From NCBI GenBank assembly GCA_035497315.1, contig DATJDU010000074.1:1-46294 (forward strand): 46,294 nt of DNA. Direction: 5' to 3'. Source of the stretch: Andeanibacterium sp035497315. Lineage in GTDB: Bacteria; Pseudomonadota; Alphaproteobacteria; Sphingomonadales; Sphingomonadaceae. A program made the translations under genes and the position numbers. Below are positions 15,038-23,795 of this stretch, in pieces (the first letter of the stretch is position 1; every line of letters starts with the position of its first letter). Below the pieces are notes generated by a model. The model did no database searches, was not told where the DNA came from, and worked only from the letters and a program-made list of their open reading frames with translations.

Positions 15038-18000
15038 ATTTGGGCATCTCCGGGCGGCTGACCCGGGCGACGATCCAGTCGCCGCTCACCCCGCTGCTGC
15101 TGCTCGCCGCGATATTGGTGGGCGTGATCGCCACGCTGACCATCCCGCGCGAGGAAGAGCCGCAGATTTCCGTCCCCATGGTCGACATTCGCGTCGCCGC
15201 GCCGGGCCTTTCAGCCAGCGATGCGGTGGAAGTGGTGGCCAAGCCGCTGGAGACCATCGTCAAGAGCGTGGACGGGGTGGAGCATGTCTACACCCAGGCC
15301 GAAGACAATGGCGTGCTGGTTACCGCGCGCTTCATTGTCGGCTCCAATCCTGAAGACGCGGCGACCCGGATCGACGAGAAGCTCAATGCCAATATGGATC
15401 GCATTCCCGTGGGCATTCCCGCCCCGCAGGTGACGGTGCGGGGCATCAATGACGTGCCCATCGTGGTCCTCACTCTCTCTCCCAAAGCCGGAGCTCCCGG
15501 CGCCTGGAGCGAACAGGCACTGGGCGAACTGGCGGGCAGGCTGCGGAGTGAGATCGCCAAGGTCGACGATGTCGGCCTGACCTTCATTACCGGCGGCCAG
15601 CGTCAGGCCGTGCGGATCGCCCCCGATCCCGCGAAATTGCAGCTCCATCAGGTGCCGCTGGGCAATCTGATTGAGGCAGCGAGCCAGGCCAACCGCGCCT
15701 TCCCGGCGGGCAATGTCCGCGAAGCGGGACAGGCGGCGGATGTGGTCGCCGGCCGCACGCTTTCCGGGGCGGAGGAAGTCGGCAATCTGCAAGTCCGCTC
15801 GGTGAATGGTTCGCCCGTCTATATGCGCGATGTCGCCACTGTCACCGAAGCGCCCACGCAGGATCAGCAGATGGTCTGGCGCTGGGCGAAAGAGGGCGAG
15901 GAAGCGGCCAAATGGAACCGCACGCCTGCCGTCAGCATAGCCATCGCCAAGCGCGCCGGGGCCAATGCTGTCACCGTTTCGGAAGCGGTTGTGAGCAGGG
16001 TCGAGGCGCTTGAAGGCACGTTGATCCCCACGTCGCTGAACGTCTCCGTCACCCGCAATTATGGCGAGACGGCGAACGAGAAGGCGAACGAGCTGCTGTT
16101 CCACCTTGCTCTCGCCACGGTCTCCATCGTGGTGCTGATCGGCTTTGCGATCGGCTGGCGGGAGGCGGGGGTAACCGCCATCGTCATTCCCACGACCATC
16201 CTGCTCACCATGTTCGCATCGAATATCATGGGCTTCACCATCAACCGCGTGAGCCTGTTCGCGCTGATCTTCTCGATTGGTATTCTGGTGGACGATGCGA
16301 TCGTGATGATCGAGAACATCGCCCGCCACTGGGCCATGCCCGATGACCGCACGCGCATTCAGGCCGCAGTAGAGGCCGTGGCCGAAGTGGGCAATCCGAC
16401 CATCGTCGCCACGATGACGGTGGTCGCCGCGTTGCTGCCGATGCTGTTCGTGTCGGGGCTGATGGGGCCTTACATGGCGCCGATCCCGATCAACGCGTCC
16501 GCCGCAATGATCTTCAGCTTCTTCGTAGCGGTGATCATCGCGCCCTGGCTGATGATCCGCTTCGCGCGCGAGACGCTGGCCCATGGCGGGCATGACGAAC
16601 AGGGCGGCAAGCTCGGCCAATATTACGCCCGGGTTGCCCGCCGTGTGATCCGGGACCGCAAGAGCGCGCGCAATTTCCTGATCGCCGTGGGCATTGCCAC
16701 TCTGGTCGCCTGTTCGATGTTCTACTTCAAGGCAGTGACGGTGAAACTGCTGCCCTTCGACAACAAGTCGGAGATTCAGCTGGTGGTCGATCTGCCGGAA
16801 GGGGCCAGCCTGGAGACCACTGCCCGTGTGCTCGACGAGGCCGCCGCCGTGGCCCGCAGCGTGCCGGAAGTGACCTCGATGGAAGCCTATGCCGGCACCT
16901 CCGCGCCGTTCAATTTCAACGGGCTTGTACGCCATTACTTCCTGCGCGCGCGGCCCGAGATGGGAGATCTGATGGTCACTCTGCTGCCCAAGGGAGATCG
17001 TTCGCGCGCTAGCCACGATATTGCTGTGGAGATGCGCCAGAAGCTCGCAAAGATCACCCTGCCGCAGGGCGGATCGGTCAAGGTTGTGGAAACGCCGCCG
17101 GGGCCACCGGTGCTCGCCACGCTGCTGGCCGAAATCTATGGCCCGGATGAAGCGACGCGCCGTGCGGTTGCCTCGCAGGTGGAGAAGATCTTCAAGGACG
17201 TACCCTATATCGTCGATGTCGATAACAGCTTCGGCGAAGGGCGACCGCAATTGCGGCTGGTGCCTGACCGGGCGCGGCTGGACCATTACGGGCTGTCCGA
17301 AAGGCAATTGTTCGATTCCATCGGAGCGCTGATGGGCAATCAGATCGTCGGCTATGCGCCGCAGGGCATGGGCCGCGATCCGCTGCCGATCCAAGTTTCG
17401 CTCGACCAGTCGCAGAGGGCATGGTCCGCCAGCCTTTCGGCTACTCCGGTGGCCGTCACCACTGCCACTGGCGCGCCACAGCTGATCCAACTGGGCGAAT
17501 TGGTCGATGCGCGGATGGAGCGGGGCGAGCCTGCCGTATTCCGCCGCGACGGCCGCGGGGCCGCCATGGTGCAGGCCGAACTTGCCGGTCGTTACGAGGC
17601 GCCGATCTACGGCATGCTGGCGGTCGATCAGGCCATTAACGACTTTGACTGGGCCAAGGCGGGTCTGCCGAAGCCCGAAATCTCGCTTAACGGGCAGCCT
17701 GAAGACGAGCGCCATCCCACCCTGCTGTGGGACGGCGAATGGGAAATCACCTGGGTGACTTTCCGCGACATGGGCGCTGCCTTCATGGTCGCCCTGCTGG
17801 CGATCTATGTGCTGGTCGTGGCGCAGTTCGGGAATTTCAAGATTCCCTTGGTGATCCTCACCCCCATTCCGCTGACGCTGATCGGGATCGTGATCGGCCA
17901 CATGCTGTTTGGCGCGCCGTTTACGGCCACCAGCATGATCGGCTTTATCGCGCTGGCCGGGATTATCGTGCGCAATTCGATCCTGCTGGTGGATTTCATT

Positions 18001-18258
18001 CGCCATGCCAGTGCACCCGGAAAATCGCTGCGCGATACGTTGCTGGAGGCGGGGACTATCCGCTTCAAGCCGATCGCCCTGACTGCCGCAGCCGCCATGA
18101 TCGGCGCGGCGGTGATCCTCACCGATCCGATCTTCCAGGGGCTGGCGATCTCGCTGCTGTTCGGCCTTGCTTCCTCCACCGCGCTCACGGTGCTGGTCAT
18201 TCCCGCCATCTATATCGTCTTGCGCGATGACGGGTTGCCTGCCACCGGAGACGAATGA
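15034..18258 (+). CDS. RND-family efflux permease
   Basis: Inner-membrane proton-driven pump of 1074 residues, the normal RND size, with 12 membrane segments and two large periplasmic loops after segments 1 and 7. Start region: LLLLAAILVGVIATLTIPRE. The proton relay aspartate pair is in GILVDDAIVMIEN in segment 4, and EKANELLFHLALATVSIVVL opens the central bundle. It is HAE-like in overall pattern but I cannot assign a substrate. It overlaps both the adaptor gene and the ArsR gene by ATGA, so pump and regulator are co-translated. It is probably induced together with the sulfide genes. Confidence 0.9.
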   Translation: MNLGISGRLTRATIQSPLTPLLLLAAILVGVIATLTIPREEEPQISVPMVDIRVAAPGLSASDAVEVVAKPLETIVKSVDGVEHVYTQAEDNGVLVTARFIVGSNPEDAATRIDEKLNANMDRIPVGIPAPQVTVRGINDVPIVVLTLSPKAGAPGAWSEQALGELAGRLRSEIAKVDDVGLTFITGGQRQAVRIAPDPAKLQLHQVPLGNLIEAASQANRAFPAGNVREAGQAADVVAGRTLSGAEEVGNLQVRSVNGSPVYMRDVATVTEAPTQDQQMVWRWAKEGEEAAKWNRTPAVSIAIAKRAGANAVTVSEAVVSRVEALEGTLIPTSLNVSVTRNYGETANEKANELLFHLALATVSIVVLIGFAIGWREAGVTAIVIPTTILLTMFASNIMGFTINRVSLFALIFSIGILVDDAIVMIENIARHWAMPDDRTRIQAAVEAVAEVGNPTIVATMTVVAALLPMLFVSGLMGPYMAPIPINASAAMIFSFFVAVIIAPWLMIRFARETLAHGGHDEQGGKLGQYYARVARRVIRDRKSARNFLIAVGIATLVACSMFYFKAVTVKLLPFDNKSEIQLVVDLPEGASLETTARVLDEAAAVARSVPEVTSMEAYAGTSAPFNFNGLVRHYFLRARPEMGDLMVTLLPKGDRSRASHDIAVEMRQKLAKITLPQGGSVKVVETPPGPPVLATLLAEIYGPDEATRRAVASQVEKIFKDVPYIVDVDNSFGEGRPQLRLVPDRARLDHYGLSERQLFDSIGALMGNQIVGYAPQGMGRDPLPIQVSLDQSQRAWSASLSATPVAVTTATGAPQLIQLGELVDARMERGEPAVFRRDGRGAAMVQAELAGRYEAPIYGMLAVDQAINDFDWAKAGLPKPEISLNGQPEDERHPTLLWDGEWEITWVTFRDMGAAFMVALLAIYVLVVAQFGNFKIPLVILTPIPLTLIGIVIGHMLFGAPFTATSMIGFIALAGIIVRNSILLVDFIRHASAPGKSLRDTLLEAGTIRFKPIALTAAAAMIGAAVILTDPIFQGLAISLLFGLASSTALTVLVIPAIYIVLRDDGLPATGDE

Positions 18259-18593
18259 AAACGATGCCTTTGGATCTGCTGCGCGAAAATTCTGAAGCAA
18301 TGGCCAACCGTCTGCGGATTCTCTCGCATCCGGACCGCCTGCTGATGCTGTGCCGCATGTCGGACGAAGAAGTGACGGTGGGTGAACTGGTGGAACTCAC
18401 CGGCATGTCGCAATCTGCGGTTTCCCAGCATCTGGCCAAGTTTCGTGATATGGGGCTGGTGACTGTGCGGCCCGACGCGCAGACCCGCTATTACAGGCTG
18501 GTAGACAATGATGTGCGCCAGATCATCCTCGCCTTGTGGGAAATCTGCCAAGCGGGAATGAGCGGCGCGCCTGATTCCTGCGCTGCGGCCTGA
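18255..18593 (+). CDS. ArsR-family regulator, candidate BigR/SqrR persulfide sensor
   Basis: A 112-residue winged-helix repressor. The recognition region is VTVGELVELTGMSQSAVSQH and the wing is VRPDAQTRYYRL. Two cysteines sit at positions equivalent to the BigR/SqrR pair: C33 in LLMLCRMS at the start of the DNA-binding domain and C98 in LWEICQAG in the last helix. Their separation is 65 residues, against 66 in BigR. In those proteins a tetrasulfide or disulfide link between them releases DNA. No metal-binding ELCVC motif is seen. It overlaps the RND gene by 4 bp. Predicted targets are the palindromes at 5831-5852 and 13582-13613. A third cysteine lies near the C-terminus (C109). Confidence 0.8.
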   Translation: MKTMPLDLLRENSEAMANRLRILSHPDRLLMLCRMSDEEVTVGELVELTGMSQSAVSQHLAKFRDMGLVTVRPDAQTRYYRLVDNDVRQIILALWEICQAGMSGAPDSCAAA

Positions 18594-18709
18594 CCCGCCA
18601 GAAGCTTCGCTTTGCGTCCACGCTCGCCGCCCACGAGATGATGAAGGGCGAGAGTTAACGGTTTGCCAAACCTTGTCCCGATATCGCACATCCAAGAAAT
18701 CGGCGGATC

Positions 18710-18723
18710 TTAACGCGAATTAA
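18710..18723 (+). promoter_or_regulatory. Possible CtrA-type site before the tad genes
   Basis: TTAA-N6-TTAA followed by CCATAAA lies about 80 bp before the pilus gene cluster. CtrA boxes are usually TTAA-N7-TTAA and often control pilus genes in alphaproteobacteria, so the spacing is one short. The 18594-18800 gap holds no gene. Confidence 0.25.
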
Positions 18724-18800
18724 CCATAAATCTTGGCGGGGGAGTAACCCTGTTGCGCCTATCTCCACGCATGCTTGGCCAAGTGTTTGGAGATCATGGA

Positions 18801-20711
18801 ATGCATAGCCATTCCCGGGGTGACCGTTTCCTCCGTTCATTGCTGCAAGACCGATCGGGCAATACGCTCGCGATCACGGCTGCCGCACTTCTCCCGATGA
18901 TGGCTCTCATCGGCGGCGGAGTGGACGTCAGCCGCGCCTATATGGCCAAGACCCAACTCCAGTCGGCCTGCGACGCGGGCGTGCTCGCCGGCCGCCGCGC
19001 CATGAGCAAGACGGGAAGTTACGGCACGACCGAGAAGGCGAAGGCGAACGGCATGTTCAACTTCAACTTCAGCTCGGCAGCGCTCGACGCCAGCGGCGTC
19101 GACTTCACCAGCTACGACAATGACGACGGGCAGGTCCTGGGCACCGCCACTGCCACCATTCCCACGCTGATCATGAAAGTGTTCGATATGCGCACGGTCG
19201 ATCTGTCGGTCGACTGCATGGCCGAACTGCAGATCGGCAATGCTGACATCATGTTCGTGCTCGATACCACCGGTTCGATGGGCCAGTCGATAAGCTGGGG
19301 CGAGCCGACAAAAATCGCGGGCTTGCGCACTGCGGTGCGGGATTTTCACAAGACGATCAATCAGGCGGTGAACGATAACCGCACCCGCATCCGCTATGGT
19401 TTCGTTCCCTATTCGATGACGGTGAACGCCAAGGATCTGCTCCAGAGCGGAGACATGTCCTACAATTTCTTCACCGATGAAACGGACTATCAGTCGCGCG
19501 TAGCCGTGTTCCGCACACCGAACATCGAGGTGGACGAGGTCGAGGATCTTGGGACCACATATGAGACCTATAATGGCTATGCCAGCAGCAAGACCTGTAA
19601 TAATTTCGGCAACAATTACGGGAATAATCCGACATCGTTTGGAACGAAACCTAATCCCGTAACCACTACAGAGTATAACAAATATTACTACAAGAACGGG
19701 AATTGCATCCGTTCCGTCATCAAGAAGAAGACGACTTATGAAACCAATGGCTACAAGTTCAGCTATTGGCGGTACCAGAGCGTGCCGATCGATACGTCCA
19801 GTCTGAAGACGTTTGCTTCCGTGCCAATCGCAACCGATGTCAGTTCCGCGATTGTCGATACGGCGGGCGATTACGACCTTGTCCTTCTGGCCAAGATGAA
19901 CGCCGGCACTGCCCCCAATGGGGTGGGCGCCACGGGTGTCGAAACCACTTCCTACACCTGGGATGGCTGCATCGAAGAACGCAAGACGGTGAACGAGACC
20001 GATTTCGATCCGGTCCCAGATGATGCTCTCGACCTCAATTTTGATCTCGTACCCGACGTTTCCAACGACGATACCCGCTGGAAGCCGCGTTGGAATCGTG
20101 TCGAGTTTTCGCGTAATTATTATGATTCCGAAGAGACCTCGACGACGCGTAACAATGTGTCGGGCAGTTGCCCTTCGCCGATGATGCTGTTCCGCACAGT
20201 TGAACTGGCGAATGATCCCAACGACGTTCCGGCGTGGCTGAACACCTATCTCAACAATCTGGTGGCCGAGGGTAATACCTATCACGACATCGGCATGATC
20301 TGGGGTGGCCGTCTGACCAGCCCAACTGGACTTTTCGCGGATAACGTCAACCTAGATGCAGACAAGATCAGTGTCAGCAAGCACATCATCTTCATGACTG
20401 ACGGTATCATGGAGCCGACGGCGTCCGGCTATTCGGCCTATGGCATCGAGAACTTCGACAACCGTATCTCACCCAGATACTACGAAAACACCATCACCTC
20501 GCGCCACAATGCACGCTTCTCAGCCATGTGCGAGGCGATCAAGGCGCAGGGCACCACGATCTGGGTGATCGCCTTCGGTACAAGCATGACCACCCAGTTG
20601 CAGAACTGCGCCAGCAACGGCCGCGCCTATTATTCCAGCAACACGGAACAATTGAGCAATACGTTCAAGTTCATCGCCGCGCAGGTGGCTGATCTCAGGC
20701 TTGGCCAATGA
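18801..20711 (+). CDS. TadG-like pilus assembly protein with von Willebrand A domain
   Basis: A 636-residue secreted or membrane-tethered protein. The N-terminal Flp-assembly (TadE/G-like) segment is SGNTLAITAAALLPMMALIG, followed by VDVSRAYMAKTQLQSACDAG. A vWA domain starts at about residue 150 with the MIDAS motif DTTGSMGQS and carries a very long inserted region (about residues 230-450) rich in Asn, Tyr and Thr, with FMTDGIMEP near the end. The start at 18801 follows GGAGA; a TTG at 18753 or ATG at 18771 would lengthen it without a better site. It is the first of three overlapping genes. The secretion ATPase (TadA/CpaF) is not in the window. Confidence 0.83.
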   Translation: MHSHSRGDRFLRSLLQDRSGNTLAITAAALLPMMALIGGGVDVSRAYMAKTQLQSACDAGVLAGRRAMSKTGSYGTTEKAKANGMFNFNFSSAALDASGVDFTSYDNDDGQVLGTATATIPTLIMKVFDMRTVDLSVDCMAELQIGNADIMFVLDTTGSMGQSISWGEPTKIAGLRTAVRDFHKTINQAVNDNRTRIRYGFVPYSMTVNAKDLLQSGDMSYNFFTDETDYQSRVAVFRTPNIEVDEVEDLGTTYETYNGYASSKTCNNFGNNYGNNPTSFGTKPNPVTTTEYNKYYYKNGNCIRSVIKKKTTYETNGYKFSYWRYQSVPIDTSSLKTFASVPIATDVSSAIVDTAGDYDLVLLAKMNAGTAPNGVGATGVETTSYTWDGCIEERKTVNETDFDPVPDDALDLNFDLVPDVSNDDTRWKPRWNRVEFSRNYYDSEETSTTRNNVSGSCPSPMMLFRTVELANDPNDVPAWLNTYLNNLVAEGNTYHDIGMIWGGRLTSPTGLFADNVNLDADKISVSKHIIFMTDGIMEPTASGYSAYGIENFDNRISPRYYENTITSRHNARFSAMCEAIKAQGTTIWVIAFGTSMTTQLQNCASNGRAYYSSNTEQLSNTFKFIAAQVADLRLGQ

Positions 20712-21322
20712 TCCAGCGCGCGCGCCTTCCAATCGCACGCTGGCTGGCGGAGGACACGAGCGGGGCAACACTGCCCGAGTTCGCGATTGTCCTGCCGACT
20801 TTTCTGCTGTTGCTGGTGGGCATCTTCGACATTGGGCAGGGAATTTATGCCCAGTCAGTGCTGCAGGGGGCAATCCAGGATGCAGGGCGTGATGCAGGCC
20901 TTGAGAGCGGCTCCAATAACGTGGCCGCCATCGACCAATATGTGAAGGACCAGATGGGGCCGATCGCTATCAGCAACCCGATATATACGATCAAACGCTC
21001 CAACTACTCGACCTTCAGCGACGTCGGCCGGCCCGAGGATTTCACGGACTCGAACCATAATGACCGGTATGATTCCAACGAATGTTTCGTTGATGAGAAC
21101 GGCAATAATTCCTGGGACGGGGACGTTGGCAAAAGCGGCCTGGGCGGAGCGAACGATATCGTGCTCTACACGGTGACCGTGGATTACGAGCGGGTCTTTC
21201 CGCTTTGGAAGCTGATTGGAACCCAGCAGAATACCGAGATTTCTGCCTCCACCGTGTTGCGCAACCAGCCATTCGGCGCGCAGGCCACCCGGGTGGCGAA
21301 GCAGGTCTGCCCGGGGGGATGA
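20708..21322 (+). CDS. TadE-family pseudopilin-like protein
   Basis: A 204-residue protein with the TadE layout: a short basic N-terminus, then EDTSGATLPEFAIVLPTFLL leading into a hydrophobic helix, with the conserved glutamate and a following DIGQGIYAQSVLQGAIQDAG helix. The rest is an exported domain ending in a single C-terminal cysteine (VCPGG). It overlaps the TadG-like gene and the next TadE-like gene by 4 bp each, so the three are made together. TadE and TadF proteins are minor pilins needed for Flp pilus assembly. The large acidic, asparagine-rich middle (residues 100-150) is unusual. Confidence 0.8.
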   Translation: MIQRARLPIARWLAEDTSGATLPEFAIVLPTFLLLLVGIFDIGQGIYAQSVLQGAIQDAGRDAGLESGSNNVAAIDQYVKDQMGPIAISNPIYTIKRSNYSTFSDVGRPEDFTDSNHNDRYDSNECFVDENGNNSWDGDVGKSGLGGANDIVLYTVTVDYERVFPLWKLIGTQQNTEISASTVLRNQPFGAQATRVAKQVCPGG

Positions 21323-21987
21323 CGATGAAATCGCGCGTGGCAAACCTTCGACGGCTCGTAAGTCGCCTCTGGCAAGACCAGAAGGCCGTGGCTCTGGTTG
21401 AATTCGCCTATTCGCTGCCCATCCTCACCATGTTGGGGCTGGGCGGGGTGGAGATCGCCAATCTTTCCATCACCCATATGCGGGTAAGCCAGATCGCCAT
21501 TTCGCTGGCGGACAATGCCTCGCGCGCGAAGCAAGAAATCGTCGCCGGTGTGCCGCGGATGCGCGAATATGACGTGAACGAGACGTTTCAGGCCGCCGCG
21601 CTGCAATCGGGCGGGCTGGATATTCAACATCACGGACGCATGATTCTCTCCAGTCTGGAAACCAACGCGCAGGGTGGCCAGTGGATTCACTGGCAGCGCT
21701 GCTTCGGCACAGCCAATTATAAATCGAGCTATGGCAAGGAGGGCGCGGGTGTGACCGGTACGACGCTTACCGGAATGGGCCCAACAGGTCGTCAGGCGCG
21801 TGCCGAAAGCGGTTTTGCGGTCATGTTCGTCGAAGTGGTTTATGATTACGAGCCGCTGATCTTCGACAGCCTGGTGCCCGCGCAGCCGATCCGCAAGGTG
21901 GCCGCCATGTATGTGCGCGACGACCGCGACCTGACGCAAATATACAATCCCTCTCCGGCGGCCACAGTGAATTCCTGTCCTGCCTGA
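21319..21987 (+). CDS. Second TadE/TadF-like protein
   Basis: A 222-residue protein with the same plan as its neighbour. DQKAVALVEFAYSLPILTML is the processing and membrane segment with the conserved glutamate, followed by the amphipathic VEIANLSITHMRVSQIAISL. The C-terminal domain has cysteines at WQRCFG and at the very end (NSCPA). GGGGGG precedes two in-frame ATG codons at 21319 and 21325; the first overlaps the preceding stop. It converges with bufC (stop codons 119 bp apart). It is a likely minor pilin with the two genes before it. Confidence 0.78.
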   Translation: MTMKSRVANLRRLVSRLWQDQKAVALVEFAYSLPILTMLGLGGVEIANLSITHMRVSQIAISLADNASRAKQEIVAGVPRMREYDVNETFQAAALQSGGLDIQHHGRMILSSLETNAQGGQWIHWQRCFGTANYKSSYGKEGAGVTGTTLTGMGPTGRQARAESGFAVMFVEVVYDYEPLIFDSLVPAQPIRKVAAMYVRDDRDLTQIYNPSPAATVNSCPA

Positions 21988-22106
21988 CGGCCAGGATCGC
22001 AGGAAGAGCGGGCAGAGGCGGCAGATACCAAAGCCGGGGAAACCGCCAATGGGTTACGGTGATTGCGCAAATGGAGCAGTTTTCGGGCGCCGCAGGAAAC
22101 TGCGAC

Positions 22107-22877
22107 CTATCTCGACAGGCCGACGACAAGCGCATCTCCCAGCCAGCGCGCCAGCATCTGGCCAGCTTGTGCCGCTGCTTCGTCTTCAGGTCCGCATTTG
22201 GCAAGATATTCGCAAAGGTCGCCGAATGAGGCACCTTCTCGGGCCAGATCAAGACAATGCGCCTCGCGCAGCGAAATCTGCCTGAACACCGAAATGAAAC
22301 CTTCCCGCCAGACCGCAATCGCAGCCGGCTCAGCCAGCGTCACGCTGGCAGGCGACTGCCCTTCGCCGCTGAGGCTCTGCCAGATGGCGACGCAATCCGT
22401 CCGCACTTCTCCGACGGTGAGAGATGGGCTGAACAGCAGCCTCATCCCAGCCCAATCGGCCTCGGCAAAACCTTCGGTGGCGGCAGCAAATCCGGCCGGG
22501 TCGAGCGAGGCGCGGTCCGCCGCTGCGAAAGCCTGGTGCATGACCCATTCGAGCCACGCCAGTTCGTTGACTTCCGGGTCCCTGGCGAACAGTTCGCCCA
22601 GTGTTTGCGGGAAGCCGGCGCCGGCATCGTCAAGGGTCCAACTGGAAGGCGGGTTGATGATAAGATGATGGGCTGCCGCACGGGCGAAGGGCTCCTCGCC
22701 CACCCAGGCAAGCGTCTTGGGAAACGTCTCCTCCAATGCCGCGATCAGCCTTGCCCGATAGGCATTGCGGTAGATCGCGATACCTGGCGCCATGTGCTCG
22801 TCCCAGCCTGATGGCAGGGCAAGCTCCTCGCTCAGCACCTGTGCTTGGAATGCCCGCTGCGTATCCGCCAGCCTCAT
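22107..22877 (-). CDS. bufC: BufC-like partner protein (DUF2063)
   Basis: A 256-residue cytoplasmic protein of the DUF2063/HvfC-BufC family. The N-terminal domain has the typical GWDEHMAPGIAIYRNAYRAR pattern, followed by IAALEETFPKTLAWVGEEPF; the C-terminal half carries FAEADWAGMRLLFSPSLTVG. In bufferin and related systems this protein delivers the precursor to the MNIO enzyme. The start at 22877 overlaps the bufB stop (ATGA). A longer reading from 23036 runs back through bufB and is not credible. It is last in the leftward operon bufA2-bufB-bufC. Confidence 0.83.
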   Translation of the reverse strand: MRLADTQRAFQAQVLSEELALPSGWDEHMAPGIAIYRNAYRARLIAALEETFPKTLAWVGEEPFARAAAHHLIINPPSSWTLDDAGAGFPQTLGELFARDPEVNELAWLEWVMHQAFAAADRASLDPAGFAAATEGFAEADWAGMRLLFSPSLTVGEVRTDCVAIWQSLSGEGQSPASVTLAEPAAIAVWREGFISVFRQISLREAHCLDLAREGASFGDLCEYLAKCGPEDEAAAQAGQMLARWLGDALVVGLSR

Positions 22878-23710
22878 GCCGCGCACCTTTGTGCCTGGGC
22901 AGCGGTCTGGCGCGCGATGTCCAGCTCGGCAAGGAGATCGGCCAGCGGGGGAATGTCGTCGTCCCGCTCGATCATTGTGGCTGCATGGCCGAAACGGGTC
23001 ACGGCGCTGGCGTAAAGCGTCCAGACGTCCGGGCACACCGCGCGATCGTGAGTGTCGATGAGGATATTGCCCGGCGTGTGGCCAGCAAGGTGCATCTGGC
23101 GGACGCGGCCGGATGGAATACCATCGAGAAATGCTTCGGCATCGAAGCCGTGATTGCAGGCGCTGACGAACACATTGTTGACGTCCAGCAGCAGATAGCA
23201 GCCGGTCCTGCGGCTCATCTCAGCCAGAAATTCCCACTCGCTCAGCACGCTTTCGGGAAAGGTCACATAGCTGGAGGGATTTTCGAACAGCATCGGGCGG
23301 CCAACGGCATCCTGAGCCTTGAGGATGTTTCTGCATACCACCTCAAGCGCCTCTTCCGTGTAGGGCAGCGGCAAAAGATCATGGGTGTTGTGCCCGTCGA
23401 TTCCGGTCCAGCAGAGATGGTCGGAAACGAAAAGCGGTTCGATAGCGTCCACCAGAACCTTGAGGCGCGCGAGATAGGCCGGGTCGGGAGCGTCCGTACG
23501 TCCGATGGACAAGGATACGCCGTGAAGCGCAACCGGATAGTTCCGCCGCACGGCTTCCAGTGTCGCCAGGGGGCGGCCGCCATCGACCACGAAGTTTTCC
23601 GAGATCACCTCGATGAAGTCCACAGGAACTCTCGTCTCGATAAAATCCCCGTAGTGCGGCCTGCGCAGGCCCAGGCCAAAACCTTCGAAAGGTGGCTGCT
23701 GGAGGGTCAT
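22874..23710 (-). CDS. bufB: MNIO-family enzyme, BufB-like (DUF692)
   Basis: A 278-residue TIM-barrel enzyme of the multinuclear non-haem iron oxidative (MNIO, DUF692) family, which rebuilds cysteine residues of ribosomal peptides into sulfur heterocycles. GFGLGLRRPHYGDFIE opens the barrel; VALHGVSLSIG, VSDHLCWTG, MLFENPSSY, LLLDVNNVFVSACNHG, MHLAGHT and ILIDTHDRAV carry the expected metal ligands (His, Asp, Glu, Asn). The ATG at 23710 follows AGGA; a TTG at 23731 is less likely. It sits 85 bases after the bufA2 precursor gene, with a strong hairpin between. It is the only MNIO gene in the window and so must serve bufA2, and possibly bufA1 on the other strand. Confidence 0.88.
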   Translation of the reverse strand: MTLQQPPFEGFGLGLRRPHYGDFIETRVPVDFIEVISENFVVDGGRPLATLEAVRRNYPVALHGVSLSIGRTDAPDPAYLARLKVLVDAIEPLFVSDHLCWTGIDGHNTHDLLPLPYTEEALEVVCRNILKAQDAVGRPMLFENPSSYVTFPESVLSEWEFLAEMSRRTGCYLLLDVNNVFVSACNHGFDAEAFLDGIPSGRVRQMHLAGHTPGNILIDTHDRAVCPDVWTLYASAVTRFGHAATMIERDDDIPPLADLLAELDIARQTAAQAQRCAA

Positions 23711-23733
23711 CGCTTTATCCTGCTGTTCCAATC

Positions 23734-23780
23734 CGGCGACCCTGCCCGAGTGCAGTCTGGCAGCGCGGGCCGGGTCGCCG
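23734..23780 (-). promoter_or_regulatory. Stem-loop between bufA2 and bufB
   Basis: CGGCGACCC (23734-23742) pairs perfectly with GGGTCGCCG (23772-23780), and GCCCG with CGGGC extends the stem past one mismatch. There is no U tract, so it is more likely a stabiliser or partial terminator that lowers enzyme expression relative to precursor than a full terminator. Confidence 0.5.
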
Positions 23781-23795
23781 AAGAAAATGCGCGTG

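Noticed and set aside
15211..18300. Open frame of over 1000 codons on the minus strand opposite the RND gene
   Set aside because: A shadow of the high-GC RND gene: His/Arg/Asp-rich translation, no domain, no ribosome-binding site.
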